This document shows positions 1 to 5,931 of a stretch of 6,120 bases of DNA, piece by piece (position 1 is the first letter of the stretch; every line of letters starts with the position of its first letter). Origin of the DNA: Bifidobacteriaceae bacterium (GTDB lineage: Bacteria; Actinomycetota; Actinomycetes; Actinomycetales; WQXJ01); the NCBI GenBank assembly GCA_031266115.1, contig JAISBQ010000304.1, positions 1 to 6,120 of the forward strand, written 5' to 3'. The notes under the pieces are model-generated. The model saw nothing but the letters and a program-made list of their open reading frames with translations. It searched no databases and was not told the DNA's origin. Both the position numbers and the translations under genes were made by a program.

Positions 1-119
1 AGGACCGGGTCCGCGCCGTCCGCCTCGCCGAGGGCCTGCGCACCCTCGGTTTCGATGCACCCGAACCGGAGACCAACATCCTCATGGTCCGCTGCACCGA
101 TCCCGTCACGCTGGCGGCC
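1..119. repeat. Left copy of the 119-bp terminal direct repeat
   Basis: Bases 1-119 are identical, without any mismatch or gap, to bases 6002-6120. The repeat begins at the first base and ends at the last base of the window, so its real extent is not bounded by sequence divergence. That is the pattern expected from a circular molecule written as a linear contig with overlapping ends, giving a 6001-bp unit. A 6001-bp tandem duplication would look the same. The repeat lies wholly inside the threonine aldolase reading frame. Confidence 0.97.
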
Positions 120-248
120 CGGTGGAACGCCGCCGGGGTCGGCTGCTTCCCGATGGGCGGCGCCGTCCGCCTGGTGACGCACCGCGACATCGACGATGAC
201 GCCATCACCCAAGCCGTCGAACTAGTCGCCGGCACGGCCGCCACCTGA
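1..248 (+). pseudogene. Threonine aldolase, C-terminal fragment (3' end)
   Basis: The + frame read from base 3 gives 81 residues and stops at TGA 246-248. They match the C-terminal domain of low-specificity L-threonine aldolase (GLY1/LtaE family), a cytoplasmic PLP enzyme that cleaves L-threonine to glycine and acetaldehyde. Diagnostic stretches are ETNILMV near residue 24 and VRLVTHRDID near residue 56, equivalent to DTNMLFV and VRLVTHLDV of the E. coli enzyme. The frame is open to base 1 and is continued in phase by 5932-6001 if the ends are joined. That gives only about 105 of the usual 340-350 codons. The PLP-binding lysine region and the whole large domain are absent, so this piece cannot be an active enzyme by itself. 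Family assignment is firm. Whether an intact copy exists elsewhere cannot be seen. Confidence 0.88.
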
Positions 249-268
249 GCGTGAGAGGAGCACCGGCG

Positions 269-319
269 CATCCCTGCGACGTGTCACACACCGGCTCGCT
301 CTGGCACGTCGCGGGGATG
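269..319. terminator. Long hairpin between convergent genes, probable bidirectional terminator
   Basis: Bases 269-286 pair with 302-319: CATCCCTGCGACGTG on the left faces CACGTCGCGGGGATG on the right, extended inward by TCA/TGG. The stem is 18 pairs with two G-T wobbles (275/313 and 284/304), and the loop is 15 bases (287-301). It starts 20 bases after the aldolase stop and lies 36 bases beyond the stop of the - strand gene, so it is placed to end transcription from both sides. There is no T-run on either side, so it is not a classic intrinsic terminator; U-less hairpins are common at actinobacterial gene ends. A weaker stem (328-334 with 351-357) overlaps the - strand stop codon. Confidence 0.6.
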
Positions 320-355
320 GGTTTGAGGGCCCAGAGGTGTTTGGCGCCTACTGGG

Positions 356-3300
356 TCACTTCACGGCGACGGTCAGAGTCTTCTTCTTGGCTCCGGCCTT
401 CACCGTGATCTTGGCAGTGCCGGCCTTGATAGCGGTGGCACGGCCTGCCTTGTCAATCCTGAGCACCGCCGGGTTGCTCGACGCGTAGGTGACGACCACA
501 CGGGCGGCGCGGGCGGACTCATACGAAGCTGACACCGAGAACGATGTGCCGACCGCCGCCTCGGCGGGCGCCTCGGCGGTGACCTTCGTGACCTTGGCGG
601 CCGGCTTCTTGGCGAGCACCTTCACGGCGATGGTCCACGTCAAGGAGCCGGCGCGCGCCGTCACCTTGGCCGTACCAACCTTGAGGGCCTTGATCCGGCC
701 GGTTGTCGCACCAACCTTGGCAACTGCCTTCTCGTTCGAGGTCCATATCACCGTAACGACCTTGCCCTCGGACGTGTACCCGTGTGTTGGAACCTTGGCT
801 GTTTGGCCTTTGACGAGGGTTAGTCGCTTCTGCGCACCCTTGATCGCGGTGGCCGCGGCGGCCGGATTCGTACCTGGCGGCTGGGTGGGCTCGCCGCTGG
901 GTGGAGATGCCGGTGGCGTCGTGAGGACAGGCGGAGATTCCTGGCCGCCGCCCGGTGTCTTGTCTGGCGCCGGAGAGGTCCGGTCAGGCGCGGTGGACGA
1001 TGCCGGAACCTTGACCGTGATGGCGGGTAACACTCCGTAGGCGGAGGTGACCTGGGGCCCCGAGTTGAGCGAACCGGTAGAGCCGAGGAAGACACCGTAG
1101 TGGTTGGTGCCATCGGTCGGGGCACCCGGCGATCTCGTCCACGCATCGGCGTAGCCCGCGAATGAGGGGCCGTTGCCGCCTGTATTGATCTTGACTCCCG
1201 CGGCAGTCTTGGCGGATTCGGTGGGTATCACGTAGTTATTGGTGTAGTTAGTCGGTTCGTGACCCACTTCCAAACGCGTGGCGATTTGGCTCGTTCCGAA
1301 GTAACTGAAGATCTCCTCACCGCTGAGAGCGAACACATTGTCGCTGGTGTCTTCGTCGCCCGTGGTCGCGTAAGCGTTCCACCAATCGGAGGAGAGCAGG
1401 CGGTTGTACGCGACGAATTGACCGGTTGAGTGCATATTCACCCGAGTAGGCACGATTTTCGCCTTCTCCTCGGCGGTGAACGCCTTGTCATAGAATCCCT
1501 CAACAATGCCGGCCACATCGGTTCCTCCCGTCGAGTTGAGCCACGCGCGCAGATTCGACGTCGACCACCTGTTGTCGTCACCGGCCGAGTTGAATACGGC
1601 GGCGTCGAGAACCTTCTCGGAAACCAGCACCACATTCCCGTCCCGGATCTCGACCACTCGCCATGTCAACGGGTCGGATGTCGCCCCCGTCGCATCGCTT
1701 TGCGGAAACGAGCCGAAACCTTGGACAATGTCGTCGCGTGTCCCGAGAGCGCCATCCGCGCCGGGAAGCCGGTTGTATGCCCAGAATTCGGTTGTAGCGC
1801 CCATGTTGACCTGTGTGGGCACGATCTTCGCCTTCTCGGCGTCGCCGAACGCGGCGTCATAGAAACCCTCGGTGATGCCGCCGGTGTCGATGCCGCCGGT
1901 CGAGTTGAGCCAGGCACGCAGGTTCGACGTGGACCAACGGTTGTCGTCACCGTCATTGTTGAAGGCAACGGCGTCCATGATCGACCCCGCCACGAGAACC
2001 GCGTTCCCCGCCTTGATGTCGAGCAGACGCCAATCGATCGGATCCTTGGTGGCACCAGTAGTGTCGTGTTGCGGGAACGAGCCGAAGGATCGGACAAGAT
2101 CGTCGCGGGTCCCCAGAAGCCCATCTTCCCCCGCGTAGCACGCGAAACCGTTCCCCAGTTGGACAAACCGTTGGCGGTCGGCGTTCTGAACAATGGTGAC
2201 GTTCTCCTTGAGCGTATTCCCCGAAGCGCCAACGATCCTGTTGTCATCGGCCATCCCGGGTATGCCGTCGAGGCCGTCGATGACGGTCTGGCCGGTGTCG
2301 GCGTTGGAAGAGGTTCCATCGCCGTTGGATGACCAGGCCGGATCGTAGCCCGCCAACTCCACCGCCAGTTTCGCCAGAGTTGGCGACAAGTGGCCGGCCT
2401 CGTAGGTGCTCCGCTGCCACGAGCCCTCGGCGATGGACTGATCATCCGGGTGGTAGCCCTCGTGCTGTTCGGCGCGTTGCCACGTGTGGTTGACCACCAG
2501 TGTGTCCGCGACGGGTGATGCCGCCTTGATGTCGAGTCCGGTCTGTGTGTACATCTCGCCGGCGAACCCCAAGAGGAGGATGTCTCCAATCCGTAGCGAC
2601 TGCAGACCAACGTAGTAGTCCGACCCATCCAACGCGGGAATCGACGAATCCGCGTACCCCACGGTGACAGGAGCGTCCCCGGTGGCGCCTTGAACGTTGG
2701 CAAGAGCACGTTCAATATCGGCGACGTGGATGCGAGAGAGGAATAGCAAGAGGTTGTAATCGTCACCCAACGTCTCGTTGAAAGCACCGGTCTGGGGGTC
2801 AGGGCTCATCATTTCGTTCTGCACGATGGGTGCCTGATCGGCAGCGGCACCGGACAACCACACGGCGACGGACCCGACGTACTTGTCCTCAAGCATGCTC
2901 GATGCCAGACCCGGAATATCCGAGCTGATGGCGACGCCACCCGCGTCGGAGGTGACACCTGGGATGACCGGCCCCCGCGTGTTGCCGTGCATGACCGTCC
3001 CGTGGACGGAGTCGTTGACCAAGAAGGCGACAGGGTCACCCGTCGCTATTGAGGTGAATTGGATCGCGGCGAGGGTCTTGTCGGAGATTCCCGCACCGTT
3101 GTAGCCAAGGTTGTGGGAGACCGTCTGAGTGCCGTCCGGGTTCGTGGTGGTGTAGTGAACCGACCAGTTGACGTTGATATAGCTCTCGGAATAGCCGATC
3201 CCCACGGCGACCGGTTCGAGGTTGGAGAGGGCTTCGTCCGTGGCAGAGAGCACACTGTCCATGACCAACTTGGCCCACCGCTGGTTGGCGGTTACCCCTG

Positions 3301-3658
3301 AATCCCCGGCAGCGAAGTCAAGGTCGATGGCACGGGTCACCCCGGGCGCGGCATGGGAATGGGTTGCGGTGTAGAAGACCGCCTCGAGCGGCAACCCGGC
3401 GTGGTCAGCGATCGCCTGCGCGAACTGCGGGCCGTACGGGCCACGCCCCGTCTCGGTGGAGACGACCAGCGCCGTAGCGACGCCATCGGAAAGGGCGATG
3501 ACGCGAGAATGGAGAGGATCGTCGCCGCCCGTGGGGCTGAGGAAGGTACTGGGCTGACAGTTAATGCTGGTGCCACCCCCGGCGGGCCGCTCGAATGGCC
3601 GCGAGGAGCAGAGGAGCAGGATGGGGAGGTCTGCCGGGAACCCGTACTGTAAGCCCAT
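356..3658 (-). CDS. Ceramidase-like domain, two DUF6273-like modules and two Ig-like (Big_2) domains; 5'-truncated
   Basis: The frame is open to ATG 3736 (1126 residues). I use ATG 3658 (1100 residues) because the longer form runs into the regulator gene. Neither start has a good Shine-Dalgarno site. Numbered from 3736: residues 73-470 resemble neutral/alkaline non-lysosomal ceramidase, a zinc amidase family, with THSHAAPG (125-132), VHGTVMHGN (244-252), SSDIPG (271-276), GEMYTQTG (393-400) and YE (445-446). Residues 536-645 and 659-768 are two DUF6273-like repeats (WSTSNLRAWLNSTGG), and the module's tail reaches about 909. Residues 911-958 are a Pro/Ser/Thr linker. Residues 964-1041 and 1048-1126 are Big_2 Ig-like domains. 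There is no LPXTG or C-terminal membrane segment. The DITP-type start of the ceramidase fold and any signal peptide are missing, so the 5' end looks lost. The architecture implies an exported cell-surface or secreted hydrolase. Substrate is unknown. The domain calls rest on motif recognition without a profile search. Confidence 0.8.
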   Translation of the reverse strand: MGLQYGFPADLPILLLCSSRPFERPAGGGTSINCQPSTFLSPTGGDDPLHSRVIALSDGVATALVVSTETGRGPYGPQFAQAIADHAGLPLEAVFYTATHSHAAPGVTRAIDLDFAAGDSGVTANQRWAKLVMDSVLSATDEALSNLEPVAVGIGYSESYINVNWSVHYTTTNPDGTQTVSHNLGYNGAGISDKTLAAIQFTSIATGDPVAFLVNDSVHGTVMHGNTRGPVIPGVTSDAGGVAISSDIPGLASSMLEDKYVGSVAVWLSGAAADQAPIVQNEMMSPDPQTGAFNETLGDDYNLLLFLSRIHVADIERALANVQGATGDAPVTVGYADSSIPALDGSDYYVGLQSLRIGDILLLGFAGEMYTQTGLDIKAASPVADTLVVNHTWQRAEQHEGYHPDDQSIAEGSWQRSTYEAGHLSPTLAKLAVELAGYDPAWSSNGDGTSSNADTGQTVIDGLDGIPGMADDNRIVGASGNTLKENVTIVQNADRQRFVQLGNGFACYAGEDGLLGTRDDLVRSFGSFPQHDTTGATKDPIDWRLLDIKAGNAVLVAGSIMDAVAFNNDGDDNRWSTSNLRAWLNSTGGIDTGGITEGFYDAAFGDAEKAKIVPTQVNMGATTEFWAYNRLPGADGALGTRDDIVQGFGSFPQSDATGATSDPLTWRVVEIRDGNVVLVSEKVLDAAVFNSAGDDNRWSTSNLRAWLNSTGGTDVAGIVEGFYDKAFTAEEKAKIVPTRVNMHSTGQFVAYNRLLSSDWWNAYATTGDEDTSDNVFALSGEEIFSYFGTSQIATRLEVGHEPTNYTNNYVIPTESAKTAAGVKINTGGNGPSFAGYADAWTRSPGAPTDGTNHYGVFLGSTGSLNSGPQVTSAYGVLPAITVKVPASSTAPDRTSPAPDKTPGGGQESPPVLTTPPASPPSGEPTQPPGTNPAAAATAIKGAQKRLTLVKGQTAKVPTHGYTSEGKVVTVIWTSNEKAVAKVGATTGRIKALKVGTAKVTARAGSLTWTIAVKVLAKKPAAKVTKVTAEAPAEAAVGTSFSVSASYESARAARVVVTYASSNPAVLRIDKAGRATAIKAGTAKITVKAGAKKKTLTVAVK
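1433..1762 (-). repeat. Internal tandem module, copy 2 (DUF6273-like)
   Basis: This segment encodes residues 659-768 of the ceramidase-like protein (numbered from ATG 3736). It repeats the segment at 1802-2131 with a period of 369 bp, exactly 123 codons. Over the 95 residues from FGSFPQ to VNM I count 28 differences, roughly 70% identity. WSTSNLRAWLNSTGG and EKAKIVPT are unchanged. Each copy begins with a DGxxGTRDD motif. This copy is followed by the remaining C-terminal half of the module (SGEEIF, then a W-T-R-S-P segment, ending GVLPAITV), which copy 1 lacks. Confidence 0.85.
1802..2131 (-). repeat. Internal tandem module, copy 1 (DUF6273-like)
   Basis: This segment encodes residues 536-645 of the ceramidase-like protein and is the upstream copy of the 369-bp-period duplication. 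The order in the repeat is DGLLGTRDD, FGSFPQ, DWRLLDI, WSTSNLRAWLNSTGG, a GFYDAAF segment and KIVPTQVNM. The copy ends there and runs directly into copy 2, so it lacks the C-terminal half of the module. This points to an in-frame internal duplication. The function of the module is not established; it is common in exported proteins. Confidence 0.85.
3645..3650 (+). promoter_or_regulatory. Possible leaderless -10 element (TACTGT) of the regulator gene
   Basis: TACTGT fits the TANNNT -10 pattern and ends 6 bases before ATG 3657. That spacing is typical of leaderless transcripts in actinobacteria, where RNA starts at or next to the start codon. No Shine-Dalgarno sequence sits before ATG 3657, which agrees with this. 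No recognisable -35 box is present. The competing arrangement is ATG 3621, which has two GAGGAG copies upstream (3603-3608 and 3611-3616). The same stretch must also hold any promoter of the - strand gene. Confidence 0.35.
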
Positions 3659-4046
3659 GGGATCACCGGCCCACCACGCCTTGCGGGAGGAGGCCAGCGC
3701 CTTCTTCCGGATGTGCCGGGCCCGTTTGAGCCCCACCCAGGCCGGCCTTCCCGTCTACCACGGGCGTCGGCGGGTTGCTGGGCTGCGACGCGAAGAGGTC
3801 GCTCTGCTCGCTGGTATCTCCGTTGAGTACTACACACGGATCGAACGCGGCAATCTCGCTGGCGTCTCGCCTGACGTGTTGTCCTCGCTCAGCGGCGCGC
3901 TGCGGCTAGACCGGCATGAAGCACGGTTCGCTGAGTTACTCAGGAGTGCCCAAACGGAGCGAACTGGCCAGGCCACGGGACCAGGGAATCACGGAGGGGG
4001 GGACTCAGGTATCGGGACACCGTTCGCCCCGAGGTTCGAGGTCTGA
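3657..4046 (+). CDS. MmyB-like HTH transcriptional regulator, DNA-binding half (frameshifted gene, part 1)
   Basis: This part encodes the N-terminal helix-turn-helix domain of the XRE/HTH_31 family whose members carry an MLTR (MmyB-like) ligand-binding domain. From ATG 3657: residues 16-28 are FFRMCRARLSPTQ, and residues 36-65 cover GRRRVAGLRREEVALLAG and ISVEYYTRIERG, the family signature. RLDRHEARFAELL follows as the last helices of the domain. The frame then loses family similarity (GPGNHGGGDSGIG) and stops at 4044-4046. The matching ligand-binding half continues in another frame from about 4004, so this is one gene split by a -1 shift near the G-run 3996-4002. I chose ATG 3657 for N-terminal length typical of the family and the TANNNT box. 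ATG 3621 has a better Shine-Dalgarno site and adds 12 residues. The gene is divergent from, and abuts, the ceramidase-like gene. Confidence 0.85.
   Translation: MGSPAHHALREEASAFFRMCRARLSPTQAGLPVYHGRRRVAGLRREEVALLAGISVEYYTRIERGNLAGVSPDVLSSLSGALRLDRHEARFAELLRSAQTERTGQATGPGNHGGGDSGIGTPFAPRFEV
3996..4002 (+). other. Run of seven G at the probable frameshift point of the regulator
   Basis: Bases 3996-4002 are GGGGGGG, read in the HTH frame as GGA GGG GGG GAC. Before the run the family-like protein is in the frame of 3657; after it, family-like sequence (DTVRPEVRGLIEAL, from about 4016) is in the -1 frame. One extra G here would fuse the halves. So would a -1 slip of the ribosome or of RNA polymerase on the run. 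A lost base, by mutation or assembly error, is the simplest explanation. The shift could lie anywhere between about 3950 and 4015, but this is the only homopolymer there. Confidence 0.6.
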
Positions 4047-4054
4047 TCGAGGCG

Positions 4055-4540
4055 TTGACAGTGCCAGCCTGGGTCATGGATCGCGCATTCGACATCGTCG
4101 AGGCCAATTGGCTGGCCAAGATTGTCCATCAGGGAATGCTGGCCAGTCCCTATCAGCCCCACAACCCGATCCGCTTCGTGTTGCTCGACCCGGCCGCGTC
4201 GCTCTGGACACCGGACATCGACACGCAACGCGTCCGCCTCGGCGCGACGGCCCGCTACCTGGCGGCCGCTCACGCGACCGACCCATCGGTCGCCCGTCTC
4301 CTGCGTGAATTGAGCGGTGTGCCCGAGGCCGCAGGCGATGGAGCGGGCGCACCAACATGGACGGCGATGCCCCACGGAACCATGCGCGTCGCACACCCGG
4401 ACGCGGGTCTGCTCACCTTCGGCTTTGAATTGCTCAACCTACCGGCCGACGATGGACTCATTCTGAACGTCCAAACACCTTCCCCAGGAACGCGCACCCA
4501 GGCCGCCCTCGATCGCCTGGGAGGCCAGGCGACAGGTTGA
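4055..4540 (+). CDS. MmyB-like regulator, ligand-binding half (frameshifted gene, part 2)
   Basis: This frame carries the MLTR_LBD-type domain that normally follows the HTH in the same polypeptide. Family-like sequence begins upstream of the first possible start (TTG 4055), at about 4016 with VRPEVRGLIEALTVPAWVMD, so 4055 is not a real N-terminus. Further landmarks are FDIVEANWLA, NPIRFVLLDPAASLWTPD, ATARYLAAAH, DPSVARLLRELS, then AHPDAGLLTFGFELLNLP and a closing QTPSPGTRTQAALDRL. A fused product would be about 294 residues from ATG 3657, close to family length. No ribosome site precedes TTG 4055. The family binds a small hydrophobic ligand in at least one structurally studied member; the ligand here is unknown. 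The stop is 100 bases before the ATPase start. Confidence 0.78.
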   Translation: MTVPAWVMDRAFDIVEANWLAKIVHQGMLASPYQPHNPIRFVLLDPAASLWTPDIDTQRVRLGATARYLAAAHATDPSVARLLRELSGVPEAAGDGAGAPTWTAMPHGTMRVAHPDAGLLTFGFELLNLPADDGLILNVQTPSPGTRTQAALDRLGGQATG

Positions 4541-4580
4541 CGCCCGGCCATTGTGATGGCCGCGAGGGGTGTTTTCGCGC

Positions 4581-4606
4581 GCGCTGGCCAGTATACTGGC
4601 CAGCGC
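4581..4606. promoter_or_regulatory. Perfect 26-bp palindrome over a TATACT -10-like box, probable operator
   Basis: The half-site GCGCTGGCCAGTA (4581-4593) is followed directly by its exact reverse complement (4594-4606). Inside, the 8-bp palindrome CTGGCCAG occurs twice, either side of TATA, so the element is both a direct and an inverted repeat. TATACT (4592-4597) is a good -10 candidate about 44 bases before the GTG start of the ATPase. No good -35 is seen at 16-18 bases upstream. A homodimeric repressor bound here would cover the promoter. In RNA the same sequence could fold into a stem. The binding protein is unknown; the neighbouring MmyB-like regulator is one candidate. Confidence 0.6.
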
Positions 4607-4626
4607 TGATGATTCGAGCAGGAAGC

Positions 4627-4633
4627 AGGAGGG
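4627..4633 (+). promoter_or_regulatory. Shine-Dalgarno site of the ATPase gene
   Basis: AGGAGGG lies 7 bases before GTG 4641, a near-ideal sequence and spacing. It fixes the ATPase start at this GTG. The open frame extends upstream to GTG 4569, but that start has no such site and would translate through the palindrome. ATG 4634 is too close to the site and in another frame. Confidence 0.8.
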
Positions 4634-4640
4634 ATGCGGC

Positions 4641-5891
4641 GTGCTAGTCGACCGGCCGTTGTACATGGAGCGAGTCGCGCGGTACGTGGACGCTCCGATG
4701 GTGAAAGTACTGACCGGGCCACGACGTGCGGGCAAGTCGCGGCTGCTCGCGTTGACAGCTCAACTACTGCGGGAACGCGGGGTTCCTGAGGACCGGATCA
4801 TGTACCTCGACTTCGATGCGCTGGAGCTGGATACGCTGCGTTCGGCGCAGGCTCTCAGCCAGCACATTGCGAGCGTGATGCCCCCTGATGGGCGGATCTA
4901 CGTGCTACTCGACGAGGTTCAGGAAGTAGAGCAGTGGGAGCGGTTGGTCAACTCTCTGGCAGCTGAAGGACGAGCGGATGTGTACGTCACCGGCTCGAAC
5001 TCGACGTTGCTTTCTTCGGAACTCGCCACGTACATCGCAGGTCGCTACGTATCCATCGACGTGTGGCCTCTCTCGTTCCGGGAGCACCTAGCATTCGCAG
5101 CGGCGTATCCGCGCCAAGACGTCGGCGGGGCCGGGAATACCGCGGCCACGGAGAATGTTGACGCCGAGTTCACGCGATACCTACGTTGCGGCGGGTTCCC
5201 AGGAATAGTCGTCGCCGGCTTCGCCGAATCCGATGCCCGAGCGGCCGTGGCGGATATCTACCGCTCGACGCTCATCCGGGACGCTCTCACGCGCCACGCC
5301 ATCCGAGATACCGAGATGTTCGAGCGGGTGGCGGCATTCACCCTCGACAACATCGGCAACCCGTTCTCCGCACGACGCGTGGCGGCGTTCCTTAAGTCCC
5401 AGCACCGCTCCGTCAACCACCAGACCGTGGCGAACTATCTCGCCGCGCTCGCCGAGGCATTCGTGATCACGCGAGTGCCACGTTTCGACATTCGTGGCAA
5501 GGCGCTACTCGCCACCGATGAGAAGTATTACGTGAGCGATCATGGGTTAGTACATGCACTCTTTGGCTACTCCGACCAGCGGCTGGGCGGAGTCCTGGAG
5601 AACATCATCTGGGCCGAGTTACGTCGGCGCGGCTGGCACGTGAGAATCGGCAAGTCCGGCGCGGCGGAAGTTGATTTCGTGGCTGATCGACACTCTGCGC
5701 GGCTCTATATCCAAGTGGCTGTCACGGTACTTGCCTCCCCCGAAACCCGCCGCCGCGAATATGCCCCGCTGGAGCAGATACGCGACTCCTATCCCAAGTA
5801 CGTCCTCACCCTGGACCCCGCCGCGAGCGACACCACCGGCGGCATCCGTCACCAGCGCATTCCCGACTTCCTCCTCGACAACACTTACTGA
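4641..5891 (+). CDS. AAA_14/DUF4143 family ATP-binding protein
   Basis: The product is 416 residues, the usual length for this family. Walker A is GPRRAGKS (26-33). YLDFDALE (55-62) follows. Walker B is IYVLLDE (86-92) with QEV after it. TGSNS (117-121) is sensor-1-like, followed by GRY (134-136) and the family signature LSFREHL (144-150), then RCGGFPG (182-188). The second half is DUF4143-like, with a winged-helix-type stretch near 243-282. From E320 it has a restriction-nuclease-like core: ENIIWAELRRRGW, then AEVDFVA, then YIQVAV. The usual acid-x-lysine end of a PD-(D/E)xK site is replaced by Q358-V-A360, so cleavage is doubtful. The tail EYAPLEQIRDSYPKYVLTLD is typical of one branch of this family. 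The protein is probably cytosolic; I see no signal peptide. Function is unknown for most members, so I give none. A palindromic operator-like site precedes it and the aldolase fragment follows after 40 bp. No damage is visible. Confidence 0.92.
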   Translation: MLVDRPLYMERVARYVDAPMVKVLTGPRRAGKSRLLALTAQLLRERGVPEDRIMYLDFDALELDTLRSAQALSQHIASVMPPDGRIYVLLDEVQEVEQWERLVNSLAAEGRADVYVTGSNSTLLSSELATYIAGRYVSIDVWPLSFREHLAFAAAYPRQDVGGAGNTAATENVDAEFTRYLRCGGFPGIVVAGFAESDARAAVADIYRSTLIRDALTRHAIRDTEMFERVAAFTLDNIGNPFSARRVAAFLKSQHRSVNHQTVANYLAALAEAFVITRVPRFDIRGKALLATDEKYYVSDHGLVHALFGYSDQRLGGVLENIIWAELRRRGWHVRIGKSGAAEVDFVADRHSARLYIQVAVTVLASPETRRREYAPLEQIRDSYPKYVLTLDPAASDTTGGIRHQRIPDFLLDNTY

Positions 5892-5931
5892 TGCCGAACC
5901 CGCGAGGACTCGGCTCACACGTCACCGTCTC

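Noticed and set aside
489..1040. A 183-codon open frame on the + strand opposite the Ig-like domains
   Set aside because: Its low-complexity Ala/Val/Thr product mirrors the Lys/Ala/Val-rich - strand sequence; a shadow of the real frame.
1430..2332. A 300-codon open frame on the + strand opposite the duplicated modules
   Set aside because: It is antisense to a coding region with clear domain repeats, its product resembles no family I know, and long antisense frames are common in high-GC genes.
1666..2787. A 373-codon frame on the - strand in another phase
   Set aside because: The Arg/Ser/Thr/Pro-rich product is typical of a shifted reading of a GC-rich gene, and the overlapping frame has clear domain matches.
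3659..3736. Start of the ceramidase-like gene at ATG 3736
   Set aside because: It lies inside the regulator's coding region on the other strand and has no family-like sequence or clear ribosome site.
4537..4542. TTGACG as a -35 box for the ATPase
   Set aside because: No -10-like sequence lies 16-18 bases after it; the TATACT at 4592 is far too distant, and the box overlaps the end of the regulator gene.
3595..4567. A 12-bp direct repeat, ATGGCCGCGAGG, at 3595-3606 and 4556-4567, upstream of the regulator and of the ATPase
   Set aside because: About one such 12-base match is expected by chance in a sequence this long, and the distances to the two starts differ (62 and 85 bases).
4569..4640. 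An N-terminal extension of the ATPase from GTG 4569
   Set aside because: It would translate through the palindrome and the Shine-Dalgarno site, has no ribosome site of its own, and adds residues before the usual family start.
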